From positions 1-5,393 of the forward strand of contig CAZVAQ010000202.1 of the NCBI GenBank assembly GCA_964625145.1: a stretch of 5,393 bases of DNA. The letters run 5' to 3'. The translations under genes and the position numbers were made by a program. Below are positions 1 to 5,393 of this stretch, one piece after another (within the stretch, counting starts at the first letter, position 1; each line of letters starts with the position of its first letter). This DNA is from CAYTRP01 sp964625145 (GTDB lineage: Bacteria; Sumerlaeota; Sumerlaeia; SLMS01; JAHLLQ01). Below the pieces are notes generated by a model, which did not search any database, was not told the origin of the DNA, and saw only the letters and a list, made by a program, of their open reading frames with translations.

Positions 1-6
1 CTCCCC

Positions 7-11
7 AAGGA
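7..11 (+). promoter_or_regulatory. Possible ribosome binding site (AAGGA) for the serine hydrolase ATG at 22
   Basis: AAGGA lies 10 nt before the ATG at 22, a plausible though slightly long Shine-Dalgarno spacing. It is the only sequence argument for starting there. The seven codons visible upstream (L-P-K-D-L-A-R) contain no stop, so this could equally be coding sequence of a longer protein. Confidence 0.35.
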
Positions 12-21
12 CCTCGCCCGC

Positions 22-891
22 ATGGCTGCTGAGCACCCGTACCCCGGATTCGCCGAACGCCTCATCACGGCCGCGCGCGCCATCGAGGAGGAGCACGGTT
101 GCCGCGTCGGCGTGTCCTTCAAGGACAAGGACAGCGACCTGGCCTTCTCCTGGCGCGGCGACGAATTGTTCCACCCGGCCAGCACCATGAAGGTCCCGGT
201 CATGATCGAGGTCTTTCGCCAGATCGACGCCGGCAACTTCCGCCTGCATGACACCATCGCGGTCACCAACAAGTTCCACAGCATGATCGACGGCTCGGAG
301 TTCGTGGCAGATCCACGGCCCGAAGTCGCCGAGTTCCTCGGCAAGCGCGCCACGGTCCTCTTCCTCACCGAGCAGATGATCGTCGTCAGCGACAACGCGG
401 CCACCAACCTGCTCGTCGAGCTCGTCCGCCCGCAACGCATCACCGCCACCATGCGCGCGATCGGCGTGCAGAAGGGCTTTGTCGTGCGCGGCGTCGAGGA
501 CAACCAGGCCTATCGCGCCGGCATCTCCAACTTCATGACGCCCGACGGCCTGACGCGGATGATGGAGGCCATCGAGGAGGACGAGGCGGGGAGCCCGGAA
601 GCCTGCAACGAAATGCGCCGCATCCTGCTCGACCAACGATTCAAGAACCTGATCCCCGGCCAGCTCCCGGAAGGTGTGCTCGTCGGACACAAGACCGGCA
701 GCATCACCGGCGTGCGCAACGACACAGGCATTGTCTACGCGCCGTTCGGAACCTACTACCTGACGATCATGACCGAAGGTTCCACCGACTCGCAGGGCAT
801 TGTCGAGGACATCGCCAAGCTGTCGCGTTTGATCTATGACGAACGCGCGGCCTTGGCCGCTCAGTCCGCCGCATCCAAAGTCGGCGGCTGA
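22..891 (+). CDS. Class A beta-lactamase-like serine hydrolase (Beta-lactamase2 family)
   Basis: Predicted serine-acylating hydrolase of the class A beta-lactamase / penicillin-binding fold. Seen in the sequence: the SxxK nucleophile motif S54-T-M-K57 within HPASTMKVPV, the SDN motif at residues 123-125, and K224-T-G-S near the C-terminus, in the family's order and spacing. The omega loop reads RGVEDNQAYRAG (156-167), followed by N170 and T173-P174. This matches the 'R....D..A...G..N.xTP' pattern of many uncharacterised serine hydrolases and lacks the ExxxN (Glu166/Asn170) motif of true class A lactamases; E159 lies near the right place but has no Asn four residues later. Beta-lactam hydrolysis is therefore doubtful, and peptidase, esterase or PBP-like activity is equally possible. 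No signal peptide is visible from this ATG. The frame is open to the left edge, so the true start and an export signal may lie upstream. The C-terminal codons overlap the convergent trmL. Confidence 0.88.
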   Translation: MAAEHPYPGFAERLITAARAIEEEHGCRVGVSFKDKDSDLAFSWRGDELFHPASTMKVPVMIEVFRQIDAGNFRLHDTIAVTNKFHSMIDGSEFVADPRPEVAEFLGKRATVLFLTEQMIVVSDNAATNLLVELVRPQRITATMRAIGVQKGFVVRGVEDNQAYRAGISNFMTPDGLTRMMEAIEEDEAGSPEACNEMRRILLDQRFKNLIPGQLPEGVLVGHKTGSITGVRNDTGIVYAPFGTYYLTIMTEGSTDSQGIVEDIAKLSRLIYDERAALAAQSAASKVGG

Positions 892-1358
892 CCCAACTGG
901 CGCGTCGCCTCATACAACCCGATCGCACACGACATCGCCAGGTTCAAACTCCGCGCGCGGCTCTCCGCCATGGGGATCCGCACGCGATGATCCGCGCCCG
1001 CCCACGCGTGCACTTCTTCCGGAGCCCCGACCGGCTCATTGCCGAAGATCAGCAGGTCGCCGCTCTCGAAGCGAGCAACAGGAAGCGACGTCCCACCCTT
1101 CGTCGTGAAAAGCCACCGGCGCCGATCCCCCATCAACACCGCAAACTCCTCCCAGCTTGAGTGGATGCGCAGGTCGAGGTACTCCAGATAATCCATCCCC
1201 GCCCGCCGCAACGACGCATCATCCAAACGGAACGGCACCGGCCGGATCACATGCATCGCCATCCCCATCGCCGCGCACAACCGCCCCACCGCCCCCACAT
1301 TCTGCGGAATGCGCGGAGAGACAAGGACGAGTTCGATCCGAGAGGATGTTGTGCTCAC
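861..1358 (-). CDS. trmL: tRNA (cytidine(34)-2'-O)-methyltransferase TrmL (SPOUT family)
   Basis: TrmL 2'-O-methylates the wobble nucleotide 34 of certain tRNAs (the Leu CmAA and cmnm5UmAA anticodons in E. coli), using S-adenosylmethionine in the cytoplasm. The 165-residue length fits this minimal SpoU/TrmH-class enzyme, which has only the knotted catalytic domain. Seen in the sequence: motif 1 as PQNVGAVGRLCAA (19-30; N20 and R26 are the conserved Asn and Arg), the TrmL-typical RRAGMDYLEY (51-60), the TTKG segment (85-88), motif 2 as FGNEPVG (105-111), and motif 3 as IPM (128-130) then RSLNLA (136-141) and GLYEATRQLG (147-156). The IPM-to-SLN distance looks one residue longer than in the B. 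subtilis and E. coli proteins I recall. The start is GTG; a TGA lies 14 codons upstream in frame and no other start codon lies between, so this start is well fixed. The gene follows the 1386-1541 repeat element and overlaps the convergent hydrolase by 31 bp. Confidence 0.95.
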   Translation of the reverse strand: MSTTSSRIELVLVSPRIPQNVGAVGRLCAAMGMAMHVIRPVPFRLDDASLRRAGMDYLEYLDLRIHSSWEEFAVLMGDRRRWLFTTKGGTSLPVARFESGDLLIFGNEPVGAPEEVHAWAGADHRVRIPMAESRARSLNLAMSCAIGLYEATRQLGQPPTLDAAD

Positions 1359-1413
1359 AGTTGAACCACCATCCTGGTCTTCAAATTCACCACGGAGTCA
1401 CGGAGGACACGGA

Positions 1414-1448
1414 GAAGGTGGAAGGATAAAGGCTAAAGGCTGAAGGGA
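1414..1448 (+). repeat. 7-bp tandem repeat, five RAAGGNN units
   Basis: Five consecutive heptamers can be read: GAAGGTG, GAAGGAT, AAAGGCT, AAAGGCT and GAAGGGA. The two central copies are identical and the consensus is RAAGGNN. The array begins inside the last bases of the left arm of the inverted repeat and runs into its centre. Units this short are not CRISPR. They resemble the heptameric repeats reported in cyanobacteria and seen in other bacteria, but that comparison is from memory. Confidence 0.7.
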
Positions 1449-1457
1449 AGGTCATCC

Positions 1458-1471
1458 GACCTTGGACCTTG
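1458..1471 (+). repeat. Perfect tandem heptamer pair GACCTTG x2
   Basis: GACCTTG at 1458-1464 is repeated exactly at 1465-1471. Its period matches that of the RAAGGNN array upstream, and its complement CAAGGTC also contains AAGG. The centre of the element therefore seems to consist largely of 7-bp-period units, in one orientation on the left and in the opposite orientation here. Confidence 0.6.
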
Positions 1472-1546
1472 GTATCTGTTATCATCTTGCTCATCTGCGG
1501 AAGGAGACTTTTCACCGTGTCCTTCGTGACTCCGTGGTGAAAACCC

Positions 1547-4327
1547 TTACTGCCACTGCGGTTCAAAGGCGTAACGGAATTCGTACAGCTGATTCTCGCC
1601 GTGCTCGATGATCAGCTCCAACTCGCCGGCGTCGATGAGCTCCTGGATGCCCGCACGCTCATTGATCGGATGACTGAACTCGATCGGCACGCGCAGGTAA
1701 TAGCGAATCCCGCGCTTGCGGAAGAACTCCAGCCGCTCCTTCATCGACGCTCCCCACACCTGCTGCACATCCCAATCATCCAGATGCACCAGCTCGATGG
1801 AGGGATCGTACAGGCGATGGCGGTTCTCGTGGGTGAGGATCGACATCCCCTTCGCGATGTCGTTCACGTCGTTCCACATGCGAACATCCTCGCCAAACCT
1901 CATGCCCCACACCGTGTCCGCCGGCATGCCCGGATGGCGGAAGTGATCCAATCCGAAAGGATCGTAATAAACGCCGTCCACCTGCGCGGGGCCGAGGATC
2001 TTGAAGTTTAGCAGCCCCATCGCGACGCCCGGCACCAACCCCGTTGCCAACACAAGCACGCCAAGGAACACGTGCACGATCAACTCGATGGGCGAAGGCA
2101 CCGACCTCCATGCAACAAATGGAATCGCCGCGAAGAACGCCATTGGGACCAGCACGGGGATGATCTGATAGAGGTAGAAGTCTCCCAGCAAGTAATGAAA
2201 CGCCAGCAGCGACAGTCCCAACACCGCGGCCGAAGCGCTCACCGTTGCGAACACACGCCATGACAGCGGAATCAACTCCGCCCGCGTGGAGGCCCGGCGA
2301 AACGCCAGCATCAACATGGCAAGAACCAAACCCGTTAGCGCAAACCCCAGCGCGAGCGGCGCCATCTTGTAGGCGTGGGGCCAGACCAAAAGCCTCACTT
2401 CATGGCCGAACAAACTCTTCGTCGGAAGCAGGTCACCGGTCAGGGCATCGCGTTCCGGCACGGGCCGGGTCACCAGTGCCAGATACCGCAGCCGATCCAA
2501 CCAGCGCCCGCGCGCCAACTGCTTGTCCTCGCCCACATCGCGGAAGGTCTCGAATCCCTGCCAGAATTGCCAGCTTGCCATCACGCGATGGCGCACTCCC
2601 GCTTCGCGTGCAAAATCAGATGCACCTTGATCGCGAATCGGCCGGTCTGCGGCGATGTCAACATATTGCTCCGCCAATCGTGCAATCCCATCGCCGTGCC
2701 GAAACCATTCCAGGTGCGCACTGTCCAACACCTCCTTGTTGATGCGCACACTCTTTGGGAACAGATCCGGAAAAAACGCGTACACCGGATTGCCTGTCAG
2801 CACGTAGTTCCGCACATGCCACGTGTTGCCCAGCACCATGCACAGGATCAGCACGGCCCAGAACCAGCGACTCTTGAGGACGTGTACCACCCCATATGCG
2901 TCCGCCGCATCCAGTTCCACACCTCGCCGAGGGAAGGTGGGAGGATCACCCTCCTCGCGCCCCAACTCGTCGCGCCATGTGCGCATGTCGAAGGGATTGT
3001 CGTCCGACAACGACGCCACCTCGCCATCACCCGCTGACTTCCGGGCCGGCCATTGTGCCAACGCACAAATCACCGCAACCCCCCACGGCACCCACAGGAT
3101 GCCCATCAGGTAATTCAGGTGCATCGCCATCGCCGGGATGAATGTCAGGACCGCGAACGTCCCCGGCAATCGCGTGCGTGCGAACATTCCACACAACAGC
3201 AAAAACGCCGCCGTCACCATGATCGCCCACGAGTAATCCGACGCATAGGTCGAATACGCGATCCCGTACGGCACGGCGCGGAACAACACCGCCGCCGCCA
3301 TCGCCACCGCCGGGCGACCAAAACAGAGTCGAACCGTGTCATAGATCAGCAGCGTCGCAATCAGGCCCGCCAATGGTGCGGCGAACGCCTGGTACATGTC
3401 CGACCACGCACCGAACATGGTGCTGCCAATGGCGCCATAGTTCGGATATAAGTGCGGATAATTCGCGCCGAGGCCGATCCCCACCTGCGCCTCGGCCTTG
3501 AAGGGAAACGCCCCCTCCAGAAATGTCATCCGCGCATAACCCAGATAAAGGATCAGCGAATCCCAGTAGGTCTCCGGATAGAACAACGCGTGCCAGAATG
3601 TCGTCAGCGTGATGACGCCCACCAGCAGCGCGCCGAGCCACCAGAACGCGCGGGAGAATTCGTTCAGCCGCACAATCTCCGCCCGCAGCGGCAACTCGTT
3701 CACCAGCACACGGCGGTCGATGGCGCCCGGCTTGTCGAGTTGCGGCCAGAGCGCCTTGGAATCCTCCGGCGGTCTTCTCCCCCACCATCGCAATGTCGGT
3801 TGCGTGTTGCGCCAATGGGCCAACCAACCGGCACCACCCAACAGCGCGATCCATACGATCCACACGACAGGCGTGACCAACAGCCCCGCCATCGTGACCA
3901 ATTCGAACACGATCCCCGACACACCCGCACCAACCACAAACCCAAGACAGAGCCGCGTGCGCAAACCCGCGCGAACATCCAACGCCGCCAGGATCAACAT
4001 GCCCAGCGCCGTCGTGATGGAAGCAAGAAACACCGCCGCCAGCAGTTCCAGTGGCGGTGAGTTCGCCCACGAGAACGACCAATCCGGCCGGAACAATCCG
4101 GAGAACACGCCCCAGGGGCGCAGCTCCCCCTGATTCCAAAGCACCGTGTTCGAGCGCCAGAAGTAAGCGACCTGCAGGAAAGCCCACGGCACTGCCAGCA
4201 CAAACGCCACACGCAGCAGCGTCGCCGGCCAATCCCTCGCGTGCTTCTCCTGCTTCGCAGGCCGCTCCGCCTCCGCGGTGCCCTCAACCTCGGGGGTCAC
4301 ATCAGCAGGCTTCTCATCCAAGGCCAA
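1547..4327 (-). CDS. Polytopic GT-C (GT39/PMT-like) membrane glycosyltransferase
   Basis: Large integral membrane protein of the GT-C fold group, whose members transfer a sugar from a polyprenyl-phosphate carrier to a lipid, glycan or protein on the outer face of the cytoplasmic membrane. I count about 15 hydrophobic segments (near residues 36-57, 92-116, 125-171, 228-249, 312-330, 340-358, 363-425, 486-503, 652-675, 690-740 and 745-772). After the 228-249 helix comes FYPETYWDSLILYLGYAR (249-266), matching the first extracytoplasmic loop of this class; E252 and D256 are candidate catalytic acids. HVRNYVLTGNPVYAFF (504-519) matches the RN-x(3)-TGNPVYPF signature common in GT39-like proteins. 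A soluble C-terminal domain (about 781-926, with ILTHENRH and KRGIRYYLRV) resembles that family's tail. Unusual points are four extra N-terminal membrane segments, a charged loop at 427-485 and a soluble insert at 520-650. The start codon is TTG: an in-frame TGA lies 12 nt upstream, and TTG at 4321 or GTG at 4300 are alternatives. Donor and acceptor cannot be told from sequence. Confidence 0.88.
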   Translation of the reverse strand: MALDEKPADVTPEVEGTAEAERPAKQEKHARDWPATLLRVAFVLAVPWAFLQVAYFWRSNTVLWNQGELRPWGVFSGLFRPDWSFSWANSPPLELLAAVFLASITTALGMLILAALDVRAGLRTRLCLGFVVGAGVSGIVFELVTMAGLLVTPVVWIVWIALLGGAGWLAHWRNTQPTLRWWGRRPPEDSKALWPQLDKPGAIDRRVLVNELPLRAEIVRLNEFSRAFWWLGALLVGVITLTTFWHALFYPETYWDSLILYLGYARMTFLEGAFPFKAEAQVGIGLGANYPHLYPNYGAIGSTMFGAWSDMYQAFAAPLAGLIATLLIYDTVRLCFGRPAVAMAAAVLFRAVPYGIAYSTYASDYSWAIMVTAAFLLLCGMFARTRLPGTFAVLTFIPAMAMHLNYLMGILWVPWGVAVICALAQWPARKSAGDGEVASLSDDNPFDMRTWRDELGREEGDPPTFPRRGVELDAADAYGVVHVLKSRWFWAVLILCMVLGNTWHVRNYVLTGNPVYAFFPDLFPKSVRINKEVLDSAHLEWFRHGDGIARLAEQYVDIAADRPIRDQGASDFAREAGVRHRVMASWQFWQGFETFRDVGEDKQLARGRWLDRLRYLALVTRPVPERDALTGDLLPTKSLFGHEVRLLVWPHAYKMAPLALGFALTGLVLAMLMLAFRRASTRAELIPLSWRVFATVSASAAVLGLSLLAFHYLLGDFYLYQIIPVLVPMAFFAAIPFVAWRSVPSPIELIVHVFLGVLVLATGLVPGVAMGLLNFKILGPAQVDGVYYDPFGLDHFRHPGMPADTVWGMRFGEDVRMWNDVNDIAKGMSILTHENRHRLYDPSIELVHLDDWDVQQVWGASMKERLEFFRKRGIRYYLRVPIEFSHPINERAGIQELIDAGELELIIEHGENQLYEFRYAFEPQWQ

Positions 4328-5003
4328 GTTCCCGCATCATTTCCGTGACCATCTCTGGGTAGAATATCTGGATGATGATACTCATGATCAGGTTCACCAA
4401 GGCCAACACAATGGACGCGATCGAAATCCAGAATCCCAACGCACAGGTCACGTCGGATCGGCCGTTGAGTTTTGCTTCCTTCATTCCGGACCAACCCAGC
4501 ACGGCTCCGACAATACCACCAACAATCCCAATGGGCGGACAGCAGCAGAAGATTCCCAGCACCAGCGAAATGAGACCTGTGATCAGGGAGAACATCCCCT
4601 TGATCACACCGTTGGACGGAGGCGCGGGCGGCGGCGGATAGTTCCCGCCGTACGGCGCGCCATATCCCGCGGGCGGCGGTGCACCGGATCCTTGCGCGCT
4701 CCATTGCTGCGGAGGCGGCGCCTGCCAGCCTTGCTGTTGTTGCTGGTAATCCCAAGGACCGGACTGCGCGCCCTGCGCTGGATGATGATGACCGGGCTGG
4801 GCCGGGCCGATGCCCGGCTGGTGACTCGGCAAGGGAGGAGGTTCATCCCCGACGGGTTCGGAAGATGGCAGCGGCGGCGGCTCCGCCGAAGCAGACGGAT
4901 CGCCGTAGACCGGCGAGCCATCATTCGGGCGCTGCCACGACCACGGCTCCGATTCACCGTCGCGGGGTCTGTCGGGATCCGATGGATAGCGGGGATCAGT
5001 CAT
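4314..5003 (-). CDS. Proline/glutamine-rich DUF4190-like two-helix membrane protein
   Basis: A 229-residue protein in two parts. Residues 1-130 are low-complexity and likely disordered: a duplicated EPPPLPS block (41-47 and 54-60), HHH (72-74), QQQQQ (87-91) and a PPPPAPP run (123-129), with several Gly-Tyr pairs. Residues 131-215 form a small membrane domain with two hydrophobic stretches (about 137-171 and 186-214), separated by a polar turn, GMKEAKLNGRSDV (173-185). This is the usual layout of DUF4190-type domains, often annotated as 'DUF4190 domain-containing protein', whose function is unknown. A three-cysteine cluster (C153-C155) sits in a Gly/Pro kink of the first stretch. The membrane domain aligns with the protein encoded just upstream, so the two are paralogues. 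The start is ATG, with no strong ribosome binding site. The stop overlaps the glycosyltransferase start by 14 bp, or 8 bp if TTG at 4321 is used. I infer a cytoplasmic tail that binds partners, but no partner is known. Confidence 0.85.
   Translation of the reverse strand: MTDPRYPSDPDRPRDGESEPWSWQRPNDGSPVYGDPSASAEPPPLPSSEPVGDEPPPLPSHQPGIGPAQPGHHHPAQGAQSGPWDYQQQQQGWQAPPPQQWSAQGSGAPPPAGYGAPYGGNYPPPPAPPSNGVIKGMFSLITGLISLVLGIFCCCPPIGIVGGIVGAVLGWSGMKEAKLNGRSDVTCALGFWISIASIVLALVNLIMSIIIQIFYPEMVTEMMRELGLG
4330..4334 (-). promoter_or_regulatory. Candidate ribosome binding site (CGGGA) that may decide the glycosyltransferase start
   Basis: Read on the minus strand, CGGGA lies only 2 nt before the TTG at 4327 but 8 nt before the in-frame TTG at 4321. 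The second spacing is normal for Shine-Dalgarno pairing. This favours a 924-residue product starting M-D-E-K-P over the 926-residue M-A-L-D-E-K form. The site is inside the last codons of the upstream gene, so initiation here would probably depend on that gene being translated. Confidence 0.4.
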
Positions 5004-5117
5004 GATGAGCCGTCACAGAGAATTGAGAACCGGAAAGCCTGAATCGTTGCACATCTTCTCGATACGCGCACCCGGCGGTGAGGTCGAGCAGGAAAAGACC
5101 CATCAGCCCTCTCGCCG
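5004..5117 (-). other. 114-bp spacer between the two DUF4190-like genes
   Basis: This spacer lies between a minus-strand stop and the next minus-strand ATG. I see no strong hairpin followed by a U-tract, no clear -35/-10 pair and no strong Shine-Dalgarno sequence before the ATG at 5003. It is long enough to hold a promoter, so whether the two paralogues are cotranscribed is open. Confidence 0.4.
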
Positions 5118-5393
5118 CTACATCGATTCCGCCACTATTGCAAAACCGAATAGGGCAATCCAACCCAAGGCGACCAGGATTGCCATGATTGAGAGAACCA
5201 AACCAAACAAGGCAGGCACGTTTGTCTCTCCCAACTTCGAGGCCTTGCGCACCCCCATCGCCCCCAATATTGTGCCAACCACACCACCCACCAATCCGAT
5301 CGGCCCAATTGGGCAGATCATAATCCAGCAACACCCTCCGATCGGCAGCGACAGCAACCCCACAATCAGCGATGCCCAGCCAAGGCCCTGGCC
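5118..5393 (-). CDS. DUF4190-like small membrane protein, 5' end beyond the window
   Basis: The reading frame is open through the right edge; 91 residues plus a TAG stop are visible, starting GQGLGWASLIVGLLSLPIGG. An internal GTG at 5363 could be called as a start, but the upstream residues GLGWASLIVG belong to the first membrane helix of DUF4190-type domains, so the real start is further upstream. The visible part contains two hydrophobic segments (about 5-45 and 60-88 of the visible residues) separated by a polar turn, GVRKASKLGETNV, and cysteines at 21, 22 and 27. The pattern PIGLVGGVVGTILGAMGVRKA aligns closely with PIGIVGGIVGAVLGWSGMKEA in the downstream 229-residue protein, which argues for tandem duplication. 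It may also carry an N-terminal proline-rich tail outside the window, as its paralogue does. Function is unknown. It is separated from the next gene by 114 bp. Confidence 0.8.
   Translation of the reverse strand, partial: GQGLGWASLIVGLLSLPIGGCCWIMICPIGPIGLVGGVVGTILGAMGVRKASKLGETNVPALFGLVLSIMAILVALGWIALFGFAIVAESM

Larger units (their letters stand above)
1386..1541. repeat. 156-bp inverted-repeat intergenic element (MITE/REPIN-like) with CACGGAG arms
   Basis: Two 31-nt arms, 1386-1416 and 1511-1541, are reverse complements at 29 of 31 positions by my hand alignment (mismatches opposite 1403 and 1413). They flank a 94-nt centre. The left arm contains CACGGAG three times (1391-1397, 1399-1405, 1408-1414); the right arm carries the complement CTCCGTG at 1530-1536 plus degenerate copies. 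The element fills the spacer between the glycosyltransferase stop (five bases separate the stop codon and the arm, allowing for the arm boundary) and the trmL start (27 bp away). It encodes no protein. Intergenic repeats with near-identical CACGGAG-type words are, to my recollection, widespread in planctomycetes and other environmental bacteria. As RNA it could form a long hairpin with a large loop, but no U-tract follows an arm, so a standard terminator is not supported. Target-site duplications were not identified. Confidence 0.8.

Noticed and set aside
1161..1429. Short plus-strand open frames opposite the trmL 5' half
   Set aside because: Pro/His/Arg-rich translations antisense to a confidently recognised gene, with no start context or motifs.
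1386..1541. Intrinsic terminator or CRISPR array in the trmL upstream spacer
   Set aside because: The arms are separated by 94 nt and no U-tract follows either arm, so a classic terminator is not supported. The internal repeats are 7 bp long without spacers, so this is not CRISPR.
1359..1546. Sigma-70-type promoter for trmL inside the repeat element
   Set aside because: A GATAAC-like -10 candidate is present on the minus strand near 1475-1485, but I found no matching -35 at proper spacing, and promoter consensus in the likely host lineage is uncertain.
3339..4232. Long minus-strand open frame of about 297 codons inside the glycosyltransferase gene
   Set aside because: It lies wholly within the glycosyltransferase coding region in another frame, has a Gly/Ala/Arg/Cys-rich composition typical of shadow frames in GC-rich DNA, and shows no family motifs. 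The glycosyltransferase frame has clear membrane segments and signatures.
4278..5042. Plus-strand open frame of about 254 codons antisense to the Pro/Gln-rich gene
   Set aside because: Arg-rich low-complexity translation with no domain. It is the antisense of a proline-rich coding region, where stops are scarce by composition.
4996..5334. Minus-strand open frame of about 112 codons bridging the spacer between the two DUF4190-like genes
   Set aside because: It overlaps the well-supported DUF4190-like frame out of phase and shows no membrane or domain pattern. The paralogue alignment fixes the correct frame.

Overview
This 5.4 kb window is GC-rich bacterial DNA with five protein-coding genes, two of them running to or possibly past the window edges. 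The taxon is not proven by anything here. Three things together suggest Planctomycetota, perhaps a Phycisphaerae-like lineage: long proline-rich proteins with a small two-helix membrane domain, a very large polytopic GT-C glycosyltransferase, and intergenic DNA built on CACGGAG words, of a kind I associate with planctomycete and related environmental genomes. I hold that assignment at low to moderate confidence.

Layout: on the plus strand, positions 22-891 (reading frame open to the left edge) encode a class A beta-lactamase-like serine hydrolase with SxxK, SDN and KTG motifs but no canonical ExxxN omega-loop motif. All other genes are on the minus strand. In transcription order they are: a DUF4190-like small membrane protein whose start lies beyond the right edge (5393-5118); a paralogous DUF4190-like protein with a 130-residue Pro/Gln-rich N-terminal tail (5003-4314); a 926-residue GT39/PMT-like membrane glycosyltransferase (4327-1547), whose start overlaps the preceding stop; a 188-bp spacer occupied almost completely by a 156-bp inverted-repeat element; and trmL, the tRNA wobble-nucleotide 2'-O-methyltransferase (1358-861). 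The 3' ends of trmL and the serine hydrolase overlap tail to tail by 31 bp.

The first three minus-strand genes look like one transcription unit, and the overlap of the second and third suggests translational coupling. A plausible but unproven reading is a membrane unit that transfers a sugar from a lipid carrier outside the cytoplasm, accompanied by two small membrane proteins. trmL is a housekeeping tRNA modification gene that may be read through from this unit or have its own promoter inside or next to the repeat element. There is no gene-free stretch above 300 bp. No RNA gene, CRISPR array, transposase or phage gene was seen. The most unusual non-coding object is the inverted-repeat element with internal 7-bp-period repeats at 1386-1541. 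I see no convincing new defence or mobile system in this window.
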